NCBI GenBank assembly: GCA_947177925.1
Contig: CAMWWJ010000005.1
Span: 1 to 27,877 of the forward strand
Length of the DNA stretch: 27,877 nucleotides
Reading direction: 5' to 3'
Origin: an uncultured Lachnospiraceae bacterium
Lineage (GTDB): Bacteria > Bacillota > Clostridia > Lachnospirales > Lachnospiraceae
Below, in pieces: positions 8,529 to 17,659 of this stretch. The notes under the pieces were generated by a model. That model had not been told where the DNA came from. It did not search any database and saw only the letters and a program-made list of their open reading frames with translations. The position numbers and the translations under genes are program-made. Position 1 is the first letter of the stretch; every line of letters begins with the position of its first letter.

Positions 8529-8570
8529 AAAAAGCAAACAAATGGTAATAATTCTATTTGTTTGCTTTTT
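8529..8570 (+). terminator. Intra-cassette terminator, 15-bp perfect stem
   Basis: The 15-nt arms 8529-8543 and 8556-8570 are perfectly complementary (AAAAAGCAAACAAAT and its reverse complement) around a 12-nt loop. The 3' arm ends in TTTTT. It begins 5 nt after the stop of the small exported protein and lies before the ABC genes. No separate promoter is visible downstream, so it may act as a partial terminator that sets the ratio of the two transcript parts. Confidence 0.8.
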
Positions 8571-8624
8571 AAAGAAATAGGGGGATTTATGCCGTTAATG
8601 TTAGCAGGTAAAAGGGAAATTGTA

Positions 8625-9128
8625 ATGAAGAAATGCCGACGATTAATAATAGTGATTGTCTGTATATGCTTCTTGATTTGGGTACCAAATCTAAGAACTG
8701 GTTGGAAAAGTTATGAATATGCCAGCGGGTATTATAGTGATGGGACATATCTGCACGGAGGAATCAGCTTTTTGGAATTGGATAAGAGGATAACCTATCG
8801 AGTTCGATATGAAGTGAATTTAAAGTCAGGGAAGGTAATAGGTGAGCTTTACGACAGCACTTATGACATAGATACATTTGGAAAGCCAGAGGAGCAACAG
8901 ATTGTGGCAAAAGTGGAAATGGGGGAATCCGGAACTTATTATATGGATTTGCCCATTACAGATAGCGGAACCTATTATTTGAGTAAGCATGCGGTTGAAG
9001 GAACACAGGCAAGTGTAGATACATACATAGAAGTCAGGCAGTACATATGGCAGATTTTATTGAACCGGATTCAATATCGGATTCGGGACCGGTTTTTGAA
9101 TGATGGGAGAGTGCAGCGCCCATTTTGA
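8625..9128 (+). CDS. Exported or membrane-anchored protein of unknown function in ABC cassette
   Basis: 167 aa from the ATG at 8625, 8 nt after AAAGGG. In-frame ATGs at 8589 (behind AGGGGG) and 8598 are alternatives, but the MKKCRR start gives a standard signal sequence or N-terminal anchor (hydrophobic residues 7-22). The outside domain is Tyr- and Gly-rich with two similar segments, ESGTYYMDL and DSGTYYLSK, suggestive of a beta-sandwich. The C-terminus is basic. I do not recognise the family. The stop at 9126-9128 lies 2 nt before the next start, so it is probably translationally coupled to the first permease. A role as substrate, accessory or immunity protein of the transporter is possible, but only position supports it. 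Confidence 0.65.
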   Translation: MKKCRRLIIVIVCICFLIWVPNLRTGWKSYEYASGYYSDGTYLHGGISFLELDKRITYRVRYEVNLKSGKVIGELYDSTYDIDTFGKPEEQQIVAKVEMGESGTYYMDLPITDSGTYYLSKHAVEGTQASVDTYIEVRQYIWQILLNRIQYRIRDRFLNDGRVQRPF

Positions 9129-9130
9129 TT

Positions 9131-10297
9131 ATGTCAAACAGGCTGTTTGCAATTGAGTTTATCCAAGTTTACAGGGGAAGAACATTGAAAGCTATATTAC
9201 GACAATATAAACGAATTTTCCGATATCCTCTAGCTGCCTGGAGCTTATTTATCAGCTTTGTTATCGGTTATCTCAGCATTTTTTATGGAACAAAACTTTT
9301 AGTTACCATGAAAAATGAACGGGAACATAAGGAACAGTATTCTTTTGCAAATGAGCAGGGTGTTTTTTTGCAGTCCGCCGACCCGGAAAGCAGGCTTTGG
9401 GTGTTATGTGAAGAAAAAGAATATCATATTGCCATTCAGAATTTTTATATCTTTTATGATGAAGCGGGAAGCTATCCTGCTAATATTGTAATGAATACCA
9501 ATGGAGAGGAAAAGTATCCAATCATAAAAGGGCAATATCCGGATGAGGAAATCTTACAGAGTGGGGAAAAGGTCGTGCTGCTCGGAAGAGGATTGAAGGA
9601 AAGCGTATATGAAAAAGAGGGAAAGGAATACATAAAGATTTTTTCAGAGGAGTATCGGGTATTAGGATATATCAGCGATGTAGATACGGTGATTTATGAT
9701 TATCAGGCAGTGCTGTTTTATGACAATCTGGGAGAAAACTTAAAAGAAGAGCTAAAATCCTATTACATAAACGGCATAGAAATTCTGGCTGCAAGCGATA
9801 CCGTTTCCATTGATGAAATGGAGCTGTTTGAAAAACTGCAAAAGGCAGGCTTTTTATGCAGCGGCACTTCCATAGAAAGTATGACGGCAACCGGAATAGG
9901 CGCAAATAGTTTTCGGATGGATTATCTGGCGTTGATTTATTTGTTTGGCATGTTAAACTGCATAGCGGCAGTGAAGTTTAGTCTGACAGAGAGAATGGGA
10001 GAAATCACCATTCGAAAAATCCATGGCTTTAGCAGGCGGCAGTTGGTGCTTTTACTATATAAGGAACTGACGGGAATTCTAATTCCGGCTTCTTTGGCAG
10101 CGGCTTTTCTTAGTATGGGAATTAATCCGTTTTTGAAAGAAATTCTGGTGGTTTCTCCAATGGATGTACTGAAGTATTGGCTGTTTACATTGCTGTTTCT
10201 TTTACTTTCTGCCATCGTTATCATCCTGTTTGCCGTATATCCTTTGAAAAAGCAAAGTATGGCGGATTTATTCCGGAAAGAAGGCGGTATGACATGA
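9131..10297 (+). CDS. FtsX/MacB-type ABC permease, first subunit
   Basis: 388 aa from the ATG at 9131. Topology is that of the MacB/FtsX superfamily: one membrane segment near residues 34-56, an extracytoplasmic domain of about 200 residues, then three C-terminal segments (about 260-280, 305-330, 345-372). The cytoplasmic stretch RMGEITIRKIHGFSRRQLVL is the typical coupling segment between the first two C-terminal helices. Such permeases use ATPase-driven conformational change outside the membrane to expel or extract peptides, lipoproteins or antibiotics. No clear ribosome site is seen and the start lies 2 nt after the previous stop, so translation is probably coupled. A TTG at 9125 is a possible alternative start. 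Confidence 0.85.
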   Translation: MSNRLFAIEFIQVYRGRTLKAILRQYKRIFRYPLAAWSLFISFVIGYLSIFYGTKLLVTMKNEREHKEQYSFANEQGVFLQSADPESRLWVLCEEKEYHIAIQNFYIFYDEAGSYPANIVMNTNGEEKYPIIKGQYPDEEILQSGEKVVLLGRGLKESVYEKEGKEYIKIFSEEYRVLGYISDVDTVIYDYQAVLFYDNLGENLKEELKSYYINGIEILAASDTVSIDEMELFEKLQKAGFLCSGTSIESMTATGIGANSFRMDYLALIYLFGMLNCIAAVKFSLTERMGEITIRKIHGFSRRQLVLLLYKELTGILIPASLAAAFLSMGINPFLKEILVVSPMDVLKYWLFTLLFLLLSAIVIILFAVYPLKKQSMADLFRKEGGMT

Positions 10298-11583
10298 GAG
10301 TGAGCGGAATCATCAGGCTGGCAGCAGACCGTATCTATATGCAAAGAAGAAAATTCCTTCTGACAGTTTTTATGTTGTTTTTATCCTTTTGTATGTTGAT
10401 AGGGGTGCTGTTTGGCTTTTATCAATATAACTATGCACTAATTCGTGTGAATGCAGTGGTCCAGTGTGATAAAAACCGGTTGTTCAAGGTGGAATTTAAG
10501 TATTTTGAAAGCATGGATGAAAGGAATGCCGGACACTTTTTTCAATTTATGAATGCTTTAAATGAAATAGATGGCATTCGTGCCGGAAAATATGTGGCGG
10601 AGCCTATCAACTATCAACTGATTACCACTCAGGAAGAGGAAGAATCCATTGTTTCTGAGTTGGAATATCAGCAGCAGGTGAAAAATGGAGAAACAACCGT
10701 TTCGGTAGCAGAATTTTATGAAAACAGCAAAGAGGCGGACGTGCTTTTTTTGGATAATCAGCTTGTGGATATTTGTCAGCTTTTAGATGTGAATCAACAG
10801 AAAATCAGTCTGAAGGAAGATGAAGAATATACAGACATGGCGGTTGGATATGAGAGGCAGAAGGAGATGCCTGTGGGAACCAGATTATACGATATGTTTA
10901 CAGGAAGGAAATATAAAGTGACTCAGGTTTTGAAAAAAGGAAGCGCTTTTCTTCCGGGAAGCTTGTTTTCTTCCATGGAACCGGAGCTTTCTTTGGATTA
11001 CTCGTTCGTGACGATTCCAAATGACCGTTGGGTAAAAGGGGGCTATAGCTCTGCCTATCAGGTATACCAAAACAATATATATTATATTGCAGATGAAAAG
11101 GAAGAGTGCCAACGTCTGGCAGGACAGGTAGAAAAAACAGCAAAGGATTTGGGACAATGGGTAGAGGTGAAAAGTTTTCCAAGGTTAGTGGGGGAATATA
11201 GAAAAATACAGCAGGGCGAACGGGTGCCTATGCTGATTTTTGTTCTGATTCTACTGTTTCTATCCATTATGAATATCTTTTTAAGCACATTGATTTCCTT
11301 ATTATCTCAAAAAAAGGAGCTTGGAATCATGCTTGCATGTGGCATTACCAAAAAGGAGATTTACCGGATTCTTTTTGTGGAAAACCTGCTGCGGTTTTTG
11401 ACGGCATTCTGCCCGGCATATGCACTGATGTGCTTTTATCACAGCAGGGGGCTGGAAAATAATATGGCTGTTGTGGTGAAAATATTGCCGTTCTTGATTG
11501 TAATATTAGTCATTCTATTGTTGATTGCCGCAATGCTGCCAGTTTTCTTTTTCCGTAAAAAATATCCGGTTGCATTCAGGTGA
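10294..11583 (+). CDS. FtsX/MacB-type ABC permease, second subunit
   Basis: 429 aa. The ATG at 10294 overlaps the previous stop as ATGA, which supports this start over the longer in-frame extension upstream. One membrane segment lies near residues 20-45. An extracytoplasmic domain rich in Glu, Gln and Tyr follows to about residue 310, then three C-terminal membrane helices. KKELGIMLACGITKKEIYRI is the standard FtsX-family cytoplasmic motif. It is only distantly similar to the first permease, so the pair probably forms a heterodimer, unlike MacB, where one gene encodes a homodimer. The substrate is unknown; the two exported proteins encoded just upstream are the obvious candidates. Confidence 0.85.
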   Translation: MRVSGIIRLAADRIYMQRRKFLLTVFMLFLSFCMLIGVLFGFYQYNYALIRVNAVVQCDKNRLFKVEFKYFESMDERNAGHFFQFMNALNEIDGIRAGKYVAEPINYQLITTQEEEESIVSELEYQQQVKNGETTVSVAEFYENSKEADVLFLDNQLVDICQLLDVNQQKISLKEDEEYTDMAVGYERQKEMPVGTRLYDMFTGRKYKVTQVLKKGSAFLPGSLFSSMEPELSLDYSFVTIPNDRWVKGGYSSAYQVYQNNIYYIADEKEECQRLAGQVEKTAKDLGQWVEVKSFPRLVGEYRKIQQGERVPMLIFVLILLFLSIMNIFLSTLISLLSQKKELGIMLACGITKKEIYRILFVENLLRFLTAFCPAYALMCFYHSRGLENNMAVVVKILPFLIVILVILLLIAAMLPVFFFRKKYPVAFR

Positions 11584-11599
11584 GAAAGGAGTCCCGCAT

Positions 11600-12265
11600 A
11601 TGATACAATTAAGAAATGTCAGCAAAATCTATCGGGGAGAGACTTTTGAAACAAAAGCTTTGGACCATGTGGATTTAAAGATAAAAACAAATGAATTTCT
11701 GGCGATAATGGGAAGCTCCGGTTCCGGAAAGACCACTCTGTTGAATCTATTAGGGGGGATGGATTTTTTCACAGAAGGAGAGTATGAATACGATGATTTG
11801 AAAATCCATGAATTTTCAGAAAAACAACTGGAACAGTTCCGCAAGGAAAAAATCTCCTTTATCTTTCAGCAATTTGCACTTATGGACAGATATACCGTGT
11901 TTGAAAACATTGAAATGCCCCTTCTTGCCATGGGAATCAAAAAGAAGGAAAGAAAACACATTGTGGAAGCCAACATGGAAAAGCTTGGCATTGCATCCCT
12001 AAAGGACAAATATCCTCCTTACATTTCCGGCGGACAACAGCAAAGAACTGCTATAGCAAGAGCGCTGGCAAAAGGAAGCGAATTGATTTTAGCAGACGAA
12101 CCCACCGGAGCCCTGGATCAAAAATGTGGTGAAGAGCTGATGGAATTGTTCCTGACCATGCATCAATTAAAAAAGACCATCATCATGGTAACCCATAATG
12201 AAAAAATCGCAACATATGCAGACCGGGTTGTAATAGTCAGTGATGGAAAAATATGCAGTAAATAA
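11600..12265 (+). CDS. ABC transporter ATPase, MacB/LolD type
   Basis: 221 aa, standard for the group. The ATG at 11600 lies 8 nt after AAAGGAG, and the protein opens with IQLRNVSKIYRG. Walker A is GSSGSGKTT (38-46), Q-loop FQQF near 90-93, signature SGGQQQR (144-150), Walker B LILADE (163-168) with catalytic Glu168, D-loop GALD, and switch His200. It powers the two FtsX-type permeases encoded just upstream, 16 nt away. It is the last gene of the cassette. All catalytic elements are intact. Confidence 0.95.
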   Translation: MIQLRNVSKIYRGETFETKALDHVDLKIKTNEFLAIMGSSGSGKTTLLNLLGGMDFFTEGEYEYDDLKIHEFSEKQLEQFRKEKISFIFQQFALMDRYTVFENIEMPLLAMGIKKKERKHIVEANMEKLGIASLKDKYPPYISGGQQQRTAIARALAKGSELILADEPTGALDQKCGEELMELFLTMHQLKKTIIMVTHNEKIATYADRVVIVSDGKICSK

Positions 12266-12332
12266 AAGACAGTGGCGCAGCCGATGCAAAAGCGAAACCT
12301 TTTTACAACAATAAAAGGCTTTTCAATACCCA

Positions 12333-12372
12333 GTGGGAGCCGCACCGGTTCCTATGCCCTCACGGCTCCCAC
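12333..12372 (+). terminator. Hairpin after ABC cassette, possible terminator
   Basis: GTGGGAGCCG (12333-12342) and CGGCTCCCAC (12363-12372) form a perfect 10-bp stem with a 20-nt loop, 68 nt past the ATPase stop. Only a weak, interrupted T-run follows, so intrinsic termination is plausible but not certain. Confidence 0.5.
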
Positions 12373-12433
12373 GTCCTCTTATCAAACCCCCCTTATTCAA
12401 ATCTCTTTTTCCCTTTCTAAAATTAGAAAAAAG

Positions 12434-12442
12434 TGGTATACT
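12434..12442 (+). promoter_or_regulatory. Extended -10 promoter of the M16C peptidase gene
   Basis: TGGTATACT (12434-12442) is an extended -10 element, TATACT preceded by TGG. TTTCTA (12414-12419) at 17-nt spacing is a weak -35. It lies 47 nt before the start codon at 12489. Confidence 0.55.
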
Positions 12443-12488
12443 AAACAACATATCATAGAAACACAACGGAAAGGAAACAAAACTATTT

Positions 12489-15410
12489 ATGAAAATAGAA
12501 CAGCTAAACACCTACGAAACAATCGAAGCAAGAGAAATCAAAGACTTAAATTCCTACGGAAGAATTTTAAAACATAAAAAAACCGGAGCAAAAGTCGTCC
12601 TACTTGAAAACGACGATGAAAACAAAGTATTCTACATCGGCTTCCGCACCCCTCCCACAGATAGTACGGGAGTTGCCCATATTCTGGAGCATTCTGTCCT
12701 GTGCGGTTCCAAAAGCTTCCCCTCAAAGGACCCCTTCGTGGAGTTAGCCAAAGGTTCCTTAAATACCTTTTTAAATGCCATGACTTATCCGGATAAGACC
12801 GTATATCCGGTAGCAAGCTGCAACGATAAGGACTTTCAGAATTTAATGCATGTGTACCTGGATGCGGTATTTTATCCTAACATCTATTCCGAACCCAAAA
12901 TATTCATGCAGGAGGGCTGGCATTATCATCTGGAAGAGGGCACAGACAGCTTAAAATACAACGGAGTTGTTTATAACGAAATGAAAGGTGCTTTTTCTTC
13001 TCCGGATGATGTACTGGACAGGGAGATTTTCAATTCCCTGTTTCCCGATACCGCTTATGGAAATGAATCGGGAGGGGATCCAAAGCATATTCCGGATCTG
13101 ACCTATGAACAGTTTTTAGATTTCCATAGAAAATATTACCATCCATCCAACAGCTATATTTACCTGTACGGCAATATGGACATGGCAGAAAAGCTGGCAT
13201 GGATAGACGAACACTATTTAAGCCATTTTGACTATCTGGAAATTGATTCTACCATAGGCACACAGGAGGCATTTGAAAAGCCTATGGACTTTACGGAGCA
13301 GTATTCCGTTACGGAAAATGAATCTCTGGAAAATGCCACCTACTTATCCTACAATACGGTGGTGGGAACAAGCCTTGACAGAGAGCTTTACGTGGCATTC
13401 CCCATTTTGGATTATGCCCTGTGCTCAGCCCCGGGAGCCCCTGTGAAACAGGCATTGATTGATAAAAATATCGGACAGGACGTTTACAGTCTTTTTGAAA
13501 GCGGCATTTACCAGCCCTATTTTTCCATTGTGGCAAAAAATGCCAATGAAAAGGATAAGGCGGAATTTATAAAGACCATAGAAGAGGTACTGAAAGAGCA
13601 GGTAAAAAACGGAATTGACAAACGGGCATTGAAAGCAGGCCTGAATTATTATGAATTCAAATACAAGGAAGCGGATTTCGGTTCTTATCCTAAGGGACTG
13701 ATGTATGGGCTGCAGGCATTAGACAGCTGGCTGTATGATGATAGGACTCCATTCTATCATATTGAAGCAAATGCTACCTTCCGGACATTAAAGGAAAAAA
13801 TCAATACAGATTATTTCGAAGGACTGGTAGAGAAATATCTGCTTCAAAACACTCACAAGGTGACTATTACTGTAGTGCCCGTAGCGGGTCTTACAACGGA
13901 AATGGATCAGGTGCTGCAAAAGAAGCTGGATGAATACAAAAATTCCCTTTCAGGAGAGCAGATGGAGCATCTGGTATCTGAAACAAAGGCATTGATATCC
14001 TATCAGGAAACGGAATCGCCGGAAGAAGACCTGAAAAAAATCCCTCTTTTAAAAAGAGAGGATATGAAAAAAGAGGCGGAGCCTTTTATCAATCAGGTGG
14101 AAATCTTAGAGGATACAAAAGTGTTGTCCCATGACATTTTTACAAATGGCGTATCTTATCTGCGGTTTGTTTTTGATGCAAAGTATGTGACCAACGAGCT
14201 TCTTCCTTATGTGGGATTGCTGAAAAATATATTGGGACTGATGAACACGGAGCGTTACGGCTATGGGGAGCTGTTTAATGAAGTGAACATTGCTACCGGA
14301 GGAATCGTGCCGGTGGTGAATACCTATGTAAACAGCAAGAACCTGGAGGAGTTTAAGCTGACCTTTGAAATAAAGGCAAAGACCTTGTATGAAAATACCG
14401 ATAAGGCTTATGAGCTGGTAGAAGAAATTTTATTTACCACAAAACTTTCCGATGAAAAACGTCTGCTGGAGCTGATTCGGGAGTTAAAGGCAAAAATGCA
14501 GGCTGTCATGTTAAGCTCAGGACATTCTCTGGCTTCCGTTCGTTCCATGTCCTATTTTTCCAAAACGGCAGCGGTTTCCGAGCAGATGAACGGAATTCCT
14601 TTTTACCGTTTGTTGGAAGTGCTGGATAGTGATTTTGAAAAGGAAAAAGAGAAGCTGATTGCCAATCTGGAAAAAGTAAGAAGGCTGCTTTTCAGACCGG
14701 AAAACTTTATGCTGGACTATACAGGAACAGAAGAAGGGCTTTTGGAAGCCAAAAAGTATGTGGCCGGCTTTAAAAATAAGCTGTATAAAGAGGAAATGGA
14801 AAAGACCGGTTTTGATCTGACACCCGTAAAGAAGAACGAAGGCTTTAAGACCTCGGCAGGCATACAATATGTGGCGCTGGCAGGAAGCTTTTTGAAAAAG
14901 GGGCTTTCTTATACCGGAGCATTAAAGGTACTAAAGGTCATTATGGGATATGAATATCTTTGGAATAATGTAAGAGTAAAAGGCGGCGCATATGGTTGTA
15001 TGAGCAGCTTTGGAAAGAGCGGGGACTGCTATTTTGTTTCCTACAGGGACCCGAATCTGGAAAAGACACTGCAGACTTATAAGCAGGCTGCAGATTTTAT
15101 ACGGAATTTCAAGGGAGATGAAAGAACCGTTACCAAATTTATCATTGGAGCCCTCAGCGAGCTGGATGCGCCAAAAACCCCGGCAGCAAAGGGAAGCAGA
15201 AGCATGGCCGCTTATCTGTGCCAGGTTGCTTTTGAAGAGGAACAGAAGGAAAGAGATGAGCTGTTAGCTGTAGATGAACAGGTGATTCGCAGTCTTGCTG
15301 AATATATAGAGGCATTTGTGGATTATGACTGTATCTGTGTGGTGGGAAATGAGGAAGCCATTAATCAAAATGCAGAATTATTTATGGAAGTGGAAAATTT
15401 ATTTCATTAA
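12489..15410 (+). CDS. M16C zinc metallopeptidase (presequence-protease/insulinase family)
   Basis: 973 aa, the full length of PreP-type peptidases that fold as two clamshell halves. The inverted zinc motif HILEH is at residues 64-68 (ligands His64 and His68, catalytic Glu67) and the distal ligand Glu164 lies in VVYNEMKG. The C-terminal half carries the Arg/Tyr substrate-clamp region near NNVRVKGGAYGCMSSFG (around 830). These enzymes degrade short unfolded peptides in the cytosol. No signal peptide or membrane segment is present. AAAGGA lies 13 nt before the ATG. It has its own promoter and no obvious operon partners. In situ substrate unknown. Confidence 0.93.
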   Translation: MKIEQLNTYETIEAREIKDLNSYGRILKHKKTGAKVVLLENDDENKVFYIGFRTPPTDSTGVAHILEHSVLCGSKSFPSKDPFVELAKGSLNTFLNAMTYPDKTVYPVASCNDKDFQNLMHVYLDAVFYPNIYSEPKIFMQEGWHYHLEEGTDSLKYNGVVYNEMKGAFSSPDDVLDREIFNSLFPDTAYGNESGGDPKHIPDLTYEQFLDFHRKYYHPSNSYIYLYGNMDMAEKLAWIDEHYLSHFDYLEIDSTIGTQEAFEKPMDFTEQYSVTENESLENATYLSYNTVVGTSLDRELYVAFPILDYALCSAPGAPVKQALIDKNIGQDVYSLFESGIYQPYFSIVAKNANEKDKAEFIKTIEEVLKEQVKNGIDKRALKAGLNYYEFKYKEADFGSYPKGLMYGLQALDSWLYDDRTPFYHIEANATFRTLKEKINTDYFEGLVEKYLLQNTHKVTITVVPVAGLTTEMDQVLQKKLDEYKNSLSGEQMEHLVSETKALISYQETESPEEDLKKIPLLKREDMKKEAEPFINQVEILEDTKVLSHDIFTNGVSYLRFVFDAKYVTNELLPYVGLLKNILGLMNTERYGYGELFNEVNIATGGIVPVVNTYVNSKNLEEFKLTFEIKAKTLYENTDKAYELVEEILFTTKLSDEKRLLELIRELKAKMQAVMLSSGHSLASVRSMSYFSKTAAVSEQMNGIPFYRLLEVLDSDFEKEKEKLIANLEKVRRLLFRPENFMLDYTGTEEGLLEAKKYVAGFKNKLYKEEMEKTGFDLTPVKKNEGFKTSAGIQYVALAGSFLKKGLSYTGALKVLKVIMGYEYLWNNVRVKGGAYGCMSSFGKSGDCYFVSYRDPNLEKTLQTYKQAADFIRNFKGDERTVTKFIIGALSELDAPKTPAAKGSRSMAAYLCQVAFEEEQKERDELLAVDEQVIRSLAEYIEAFVDYDCICVVGNEEAINQNAELFMEVENLFH

Positions 15411-15526
15411 GGCCATAAATGCAGGCTGTTCTGTCCGTATATTAGAATATAGAGAAGCGTAAATTTCCATTTCTCATGTAAAAGTGGGAAAGGGTGCTAA
15501 AACGTTCATTATGGGAGGAAGGCTAT

Positions 15527-16609
15527 ATGAAAAAGAGGAAATCAATTGCATTTGGAAGCGGACTGCTAGTTGCCTGTTGCTTACTAACGGCTTGTGGAAG
15601 TCAGGGCTATAAAACTGAATCAGCTACGGAAACAGCGGATACTGCTGTCTATGAAAACAGCTATGCAACAGATGATGTATATGAATATGAAGCGGATGTG
15701 ATGGAAGATGCTGCGAAAGACAGCGGAAGCGGCAGTTTAGCAGAGGAAGCAGGAGAAAAGGTTGCTGCTAACAGGAAGCTGATTAAAAACGTTGACATGA
15801 CCGTGGAGACGGAAGAGTTTGATGTGTTGACCCAAAAGCTTGCCGATAAAGTGGAAGCCCTTGGGGGCTACATGGAAAAAGCCTATGTAAGCGGAAAAAG
15901 CATTCGGGCAAGCTATGACAGCACCAGAAGCGCCAGCTATACCGCAAGGATTCCGGCAGACAGGCTGGATGAGTTTGTCACAGAGGTTTCCAATATATCC
16001 AATGTTCTGGATAAAAACGAAAGCGTGGATGATGTTACCTTAAACTATGTGGATTTGGAAAGCAAAAAGAATACATTAAAGATTGAGCAGGAACGCCTGA
16101 CTTCTCTTTTGGAGCAGGCGGATTCCATAGAAACGATTGTAGCATTGGAAAGCAGGCTGACGGAAATCCGCTACCAGTTGGAAAGCATGGAATCCCAGCT
16201 TCGTACATATGACAATCTTGTGGATTATGCTACCGTTTACATAAATGTACAGGAAGTGGATCGGGTAACCCCTGTTGCGCCACAGTCCTCATGGGAAAAA
16301 ATGACAGACGGATTTGTAAACAGTGTTTATCAGATTGGCAGGGGGCTGAAGAACTTTGTGATTGGCTTTGTAATTGCACTGCCTTATCTGGTGTTATGGG
16401 GCATTATCATTTTAATTTTCATACTGATTGTAAAGGGAATCATAAAAAGAAATCAGAAAAAGGCGGAAAAAAGCCAGCAGACCTTCCAGGCTTCCAAAGA
16501 AACTGCCATAGGCAGCTCATTGCCAAAGGAAAGCCGGGATTTTGGAGTGCAGGGAAATGGGGATGAAGCAGGAATGGAAAGAGAGCAGACAAAAACAGAT
16601 AAGGAATAG
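15527..16609 (+). CDS. DUF4349 lipoprotein with C-terminal membrane helix
   Basis: 360 aa from the ATG at 15527, just after GGGAGG. The N-terminus is a lipoprotein signal with lipobox LTAC (Cys near residue 23), followed by a low-complexity acidic linker to about residue 80. The DUF4349 domain runs from about 85 to 310: NVDMTVETEEFD, a basic/Ser-rich loop, then a coiled coil at about 180-235. A hydrophobic helix near 280-310 and a Lys/Gln-rich cytoplasmic tail end the protein. It is thus tethered at both ends to the membrane. The molecular role of DUF4349 proteins is not known. It ends 8 nt before era and is probably co-transcribed with it. Confidence 0.85.
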   Translation: MKKRKSIAFGSGLLVACCLLTACGSQGYKTESATETADTAVYENSYATDDVYEYEADVMEDAAKDSGSGSLAEEAGEKVAANRKLIKNVDMTVETEEFDVLTQKLADKVEALGGYMEKAYVSGKSIRASYDSTRSASYTARIPADRLDEFVTEVSNISNVLDKNESVDDVTLNYVDLESKKNTLKIEQERLTSLLEQADSIETIVALESRLTEIRYQLESMESQLRTYDNLVDYATVYINVQEVDRVTPVAPQSSWEKMTDGFVNSVYQIGRGLKNFVIGFVIALPYLVLWGIIILIFILIVKGIIKRNQKKAEKSQQTFQASKETAIGSSLPKESRDFGVQGNGDEAGMEREQTKTDKE

Positions 16610-16617
16610 ATAGGATT

Positions 16618-17523
16618 ATGGAAAGACAGATGAAGACAGGCTTTGCTACCTTGATTGGCAGGCCCAACGTGGGGAAATCCACTTTAATGAATCGGTTAAT
16701 CGGCCAGAAGATTGCCATTACATCCAATAAGCCACAGACAACCAGAAACCGCATACAGACAGTATATACTTCTGATGAGGGACAAATTGTTTTTCTGGAC
16801 ACTCCCGGTATTCATAAGGCAAAGAATAAGCTGGGAGACTATATGGTAAACGTAGCATCCAGAACCTTAAAGGAAGTGGATGTGGTCCTGTGGCTTGTGG
16901 AGCCAAGCAATTTTATCGGAGCAGGGGAAAAGCATATTATCGGGCAGCTTCAAAGGATAAATGTTCCGGTTATCCTAGTAATCAATAAAATCGATACAGT
17001 AAAAAGGGAAGAAGTGTTTTCCTTTATCGACACTTACCGGAAGGAATTTGATTTTGCGGAAATCGTTCCGGTTTCTGCCAAAAAAGGAGATAATACGGAA
17101 GAACTGATTTCCTGTATTTTTAAATATCTTCCCTATGGTCCCCTGTTTTATGATGAGGACACGATTACGGACCAGCCTCAGAGGCAGATTGTAGCTGAGC
17201 TGATCAGGGAAAAGGCTCTCCATGCGCTGGATGAGGAAATCCCCCATGGAATTGCAGTTTCCATCGAATCCATGAAGTTCCAGAAAAAAATCGTGGAAAT
17301 CCAGGCGACCATCATCTGTGAAAAGGAATCCCATAAGGGAATCATTATCGGAAAATCCGGCGCAATGCTGAAGAAAATCGGTTCCAATGCCAGATATGAG
17401 ATAGAAGAGCTGTTGGAAAGCCGGGTAAATCTGCAACTTTGGGTAAAAGTGAAAAAGGACTGGCGGGACAGCGATTTTCTTTTGAAGAACTTTGGTTATA
17501 ATCAAAATGAAGAAGAACTTTAA
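16618..17523 (+). CDS. era: GTPase Era, 16S rRNA/30S maturation
   Basis: 301 aa, normal length. Era binds the 3' end of 16S rRNA and couples GTP hydrolysis to late 30S assembly. G1 is GRPNVGKST (about 14-22), switch region KPQTTRNRI, G3 DTPGIH, G4 NKID and G5 SAKKG. The C-terminal KH domain contains HKGIIIGKSGAMLKKIG near residue 240. The ATG at 16618 follows TAGGA. A second in-frame ATG at 16630 (MKTGFATLIG) behind GGAAAG is equally plausible and would shorten the protein by four residues. It heads the conserved era-yqzL-recO order. Confidence 0.97.
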   Translation: MERQMKTGFATLIGRPNVGKSTLMNRLIGQKIAITSNKPQTTRNRIQTVYTSDEGQIVFLDTPGIHKAKNKLGDYMVNVASRTLKEVDVVLWLVEPSNFIGAGEKHIIGQLQRINVPVILVINKIDTVKREEVFSFIDTYRKEFDFAEIVPVSAKKGDNTEELISCIFKYLPYGPLFYDEDTITDQPQRQIVAELIREKALHALDEEIPHGIAVSIESMKFQKKIVEIQATIICEKESHKGIIIGKSGAMLKKIGSNARYEIEELLESRVNLQLWVKVKKDWRDSDFLLKNFGYNQNEEEL

Positions 17524-17659
17524 AAGCGGAAAAGAGCTTGTGTCATGAATATTTCCAGAATCTTACTGCCGAAAAATCCCAGCATATAATCTTAGAAAAA
17601 GCAAATCCTAGAATTGTGGAAATGCAGGAAAAAGAAAAAGATTCCAGGGAGGCAGGAAG

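Noticed and set aside
12272..12577. 101-aa plus-strand frame overlapping the start of the peptidase gene
   Set aside because: It crosses the hairpin and promoter, has low-complexity Lys/Ser/Thr content and overlaps a well-supported gene.
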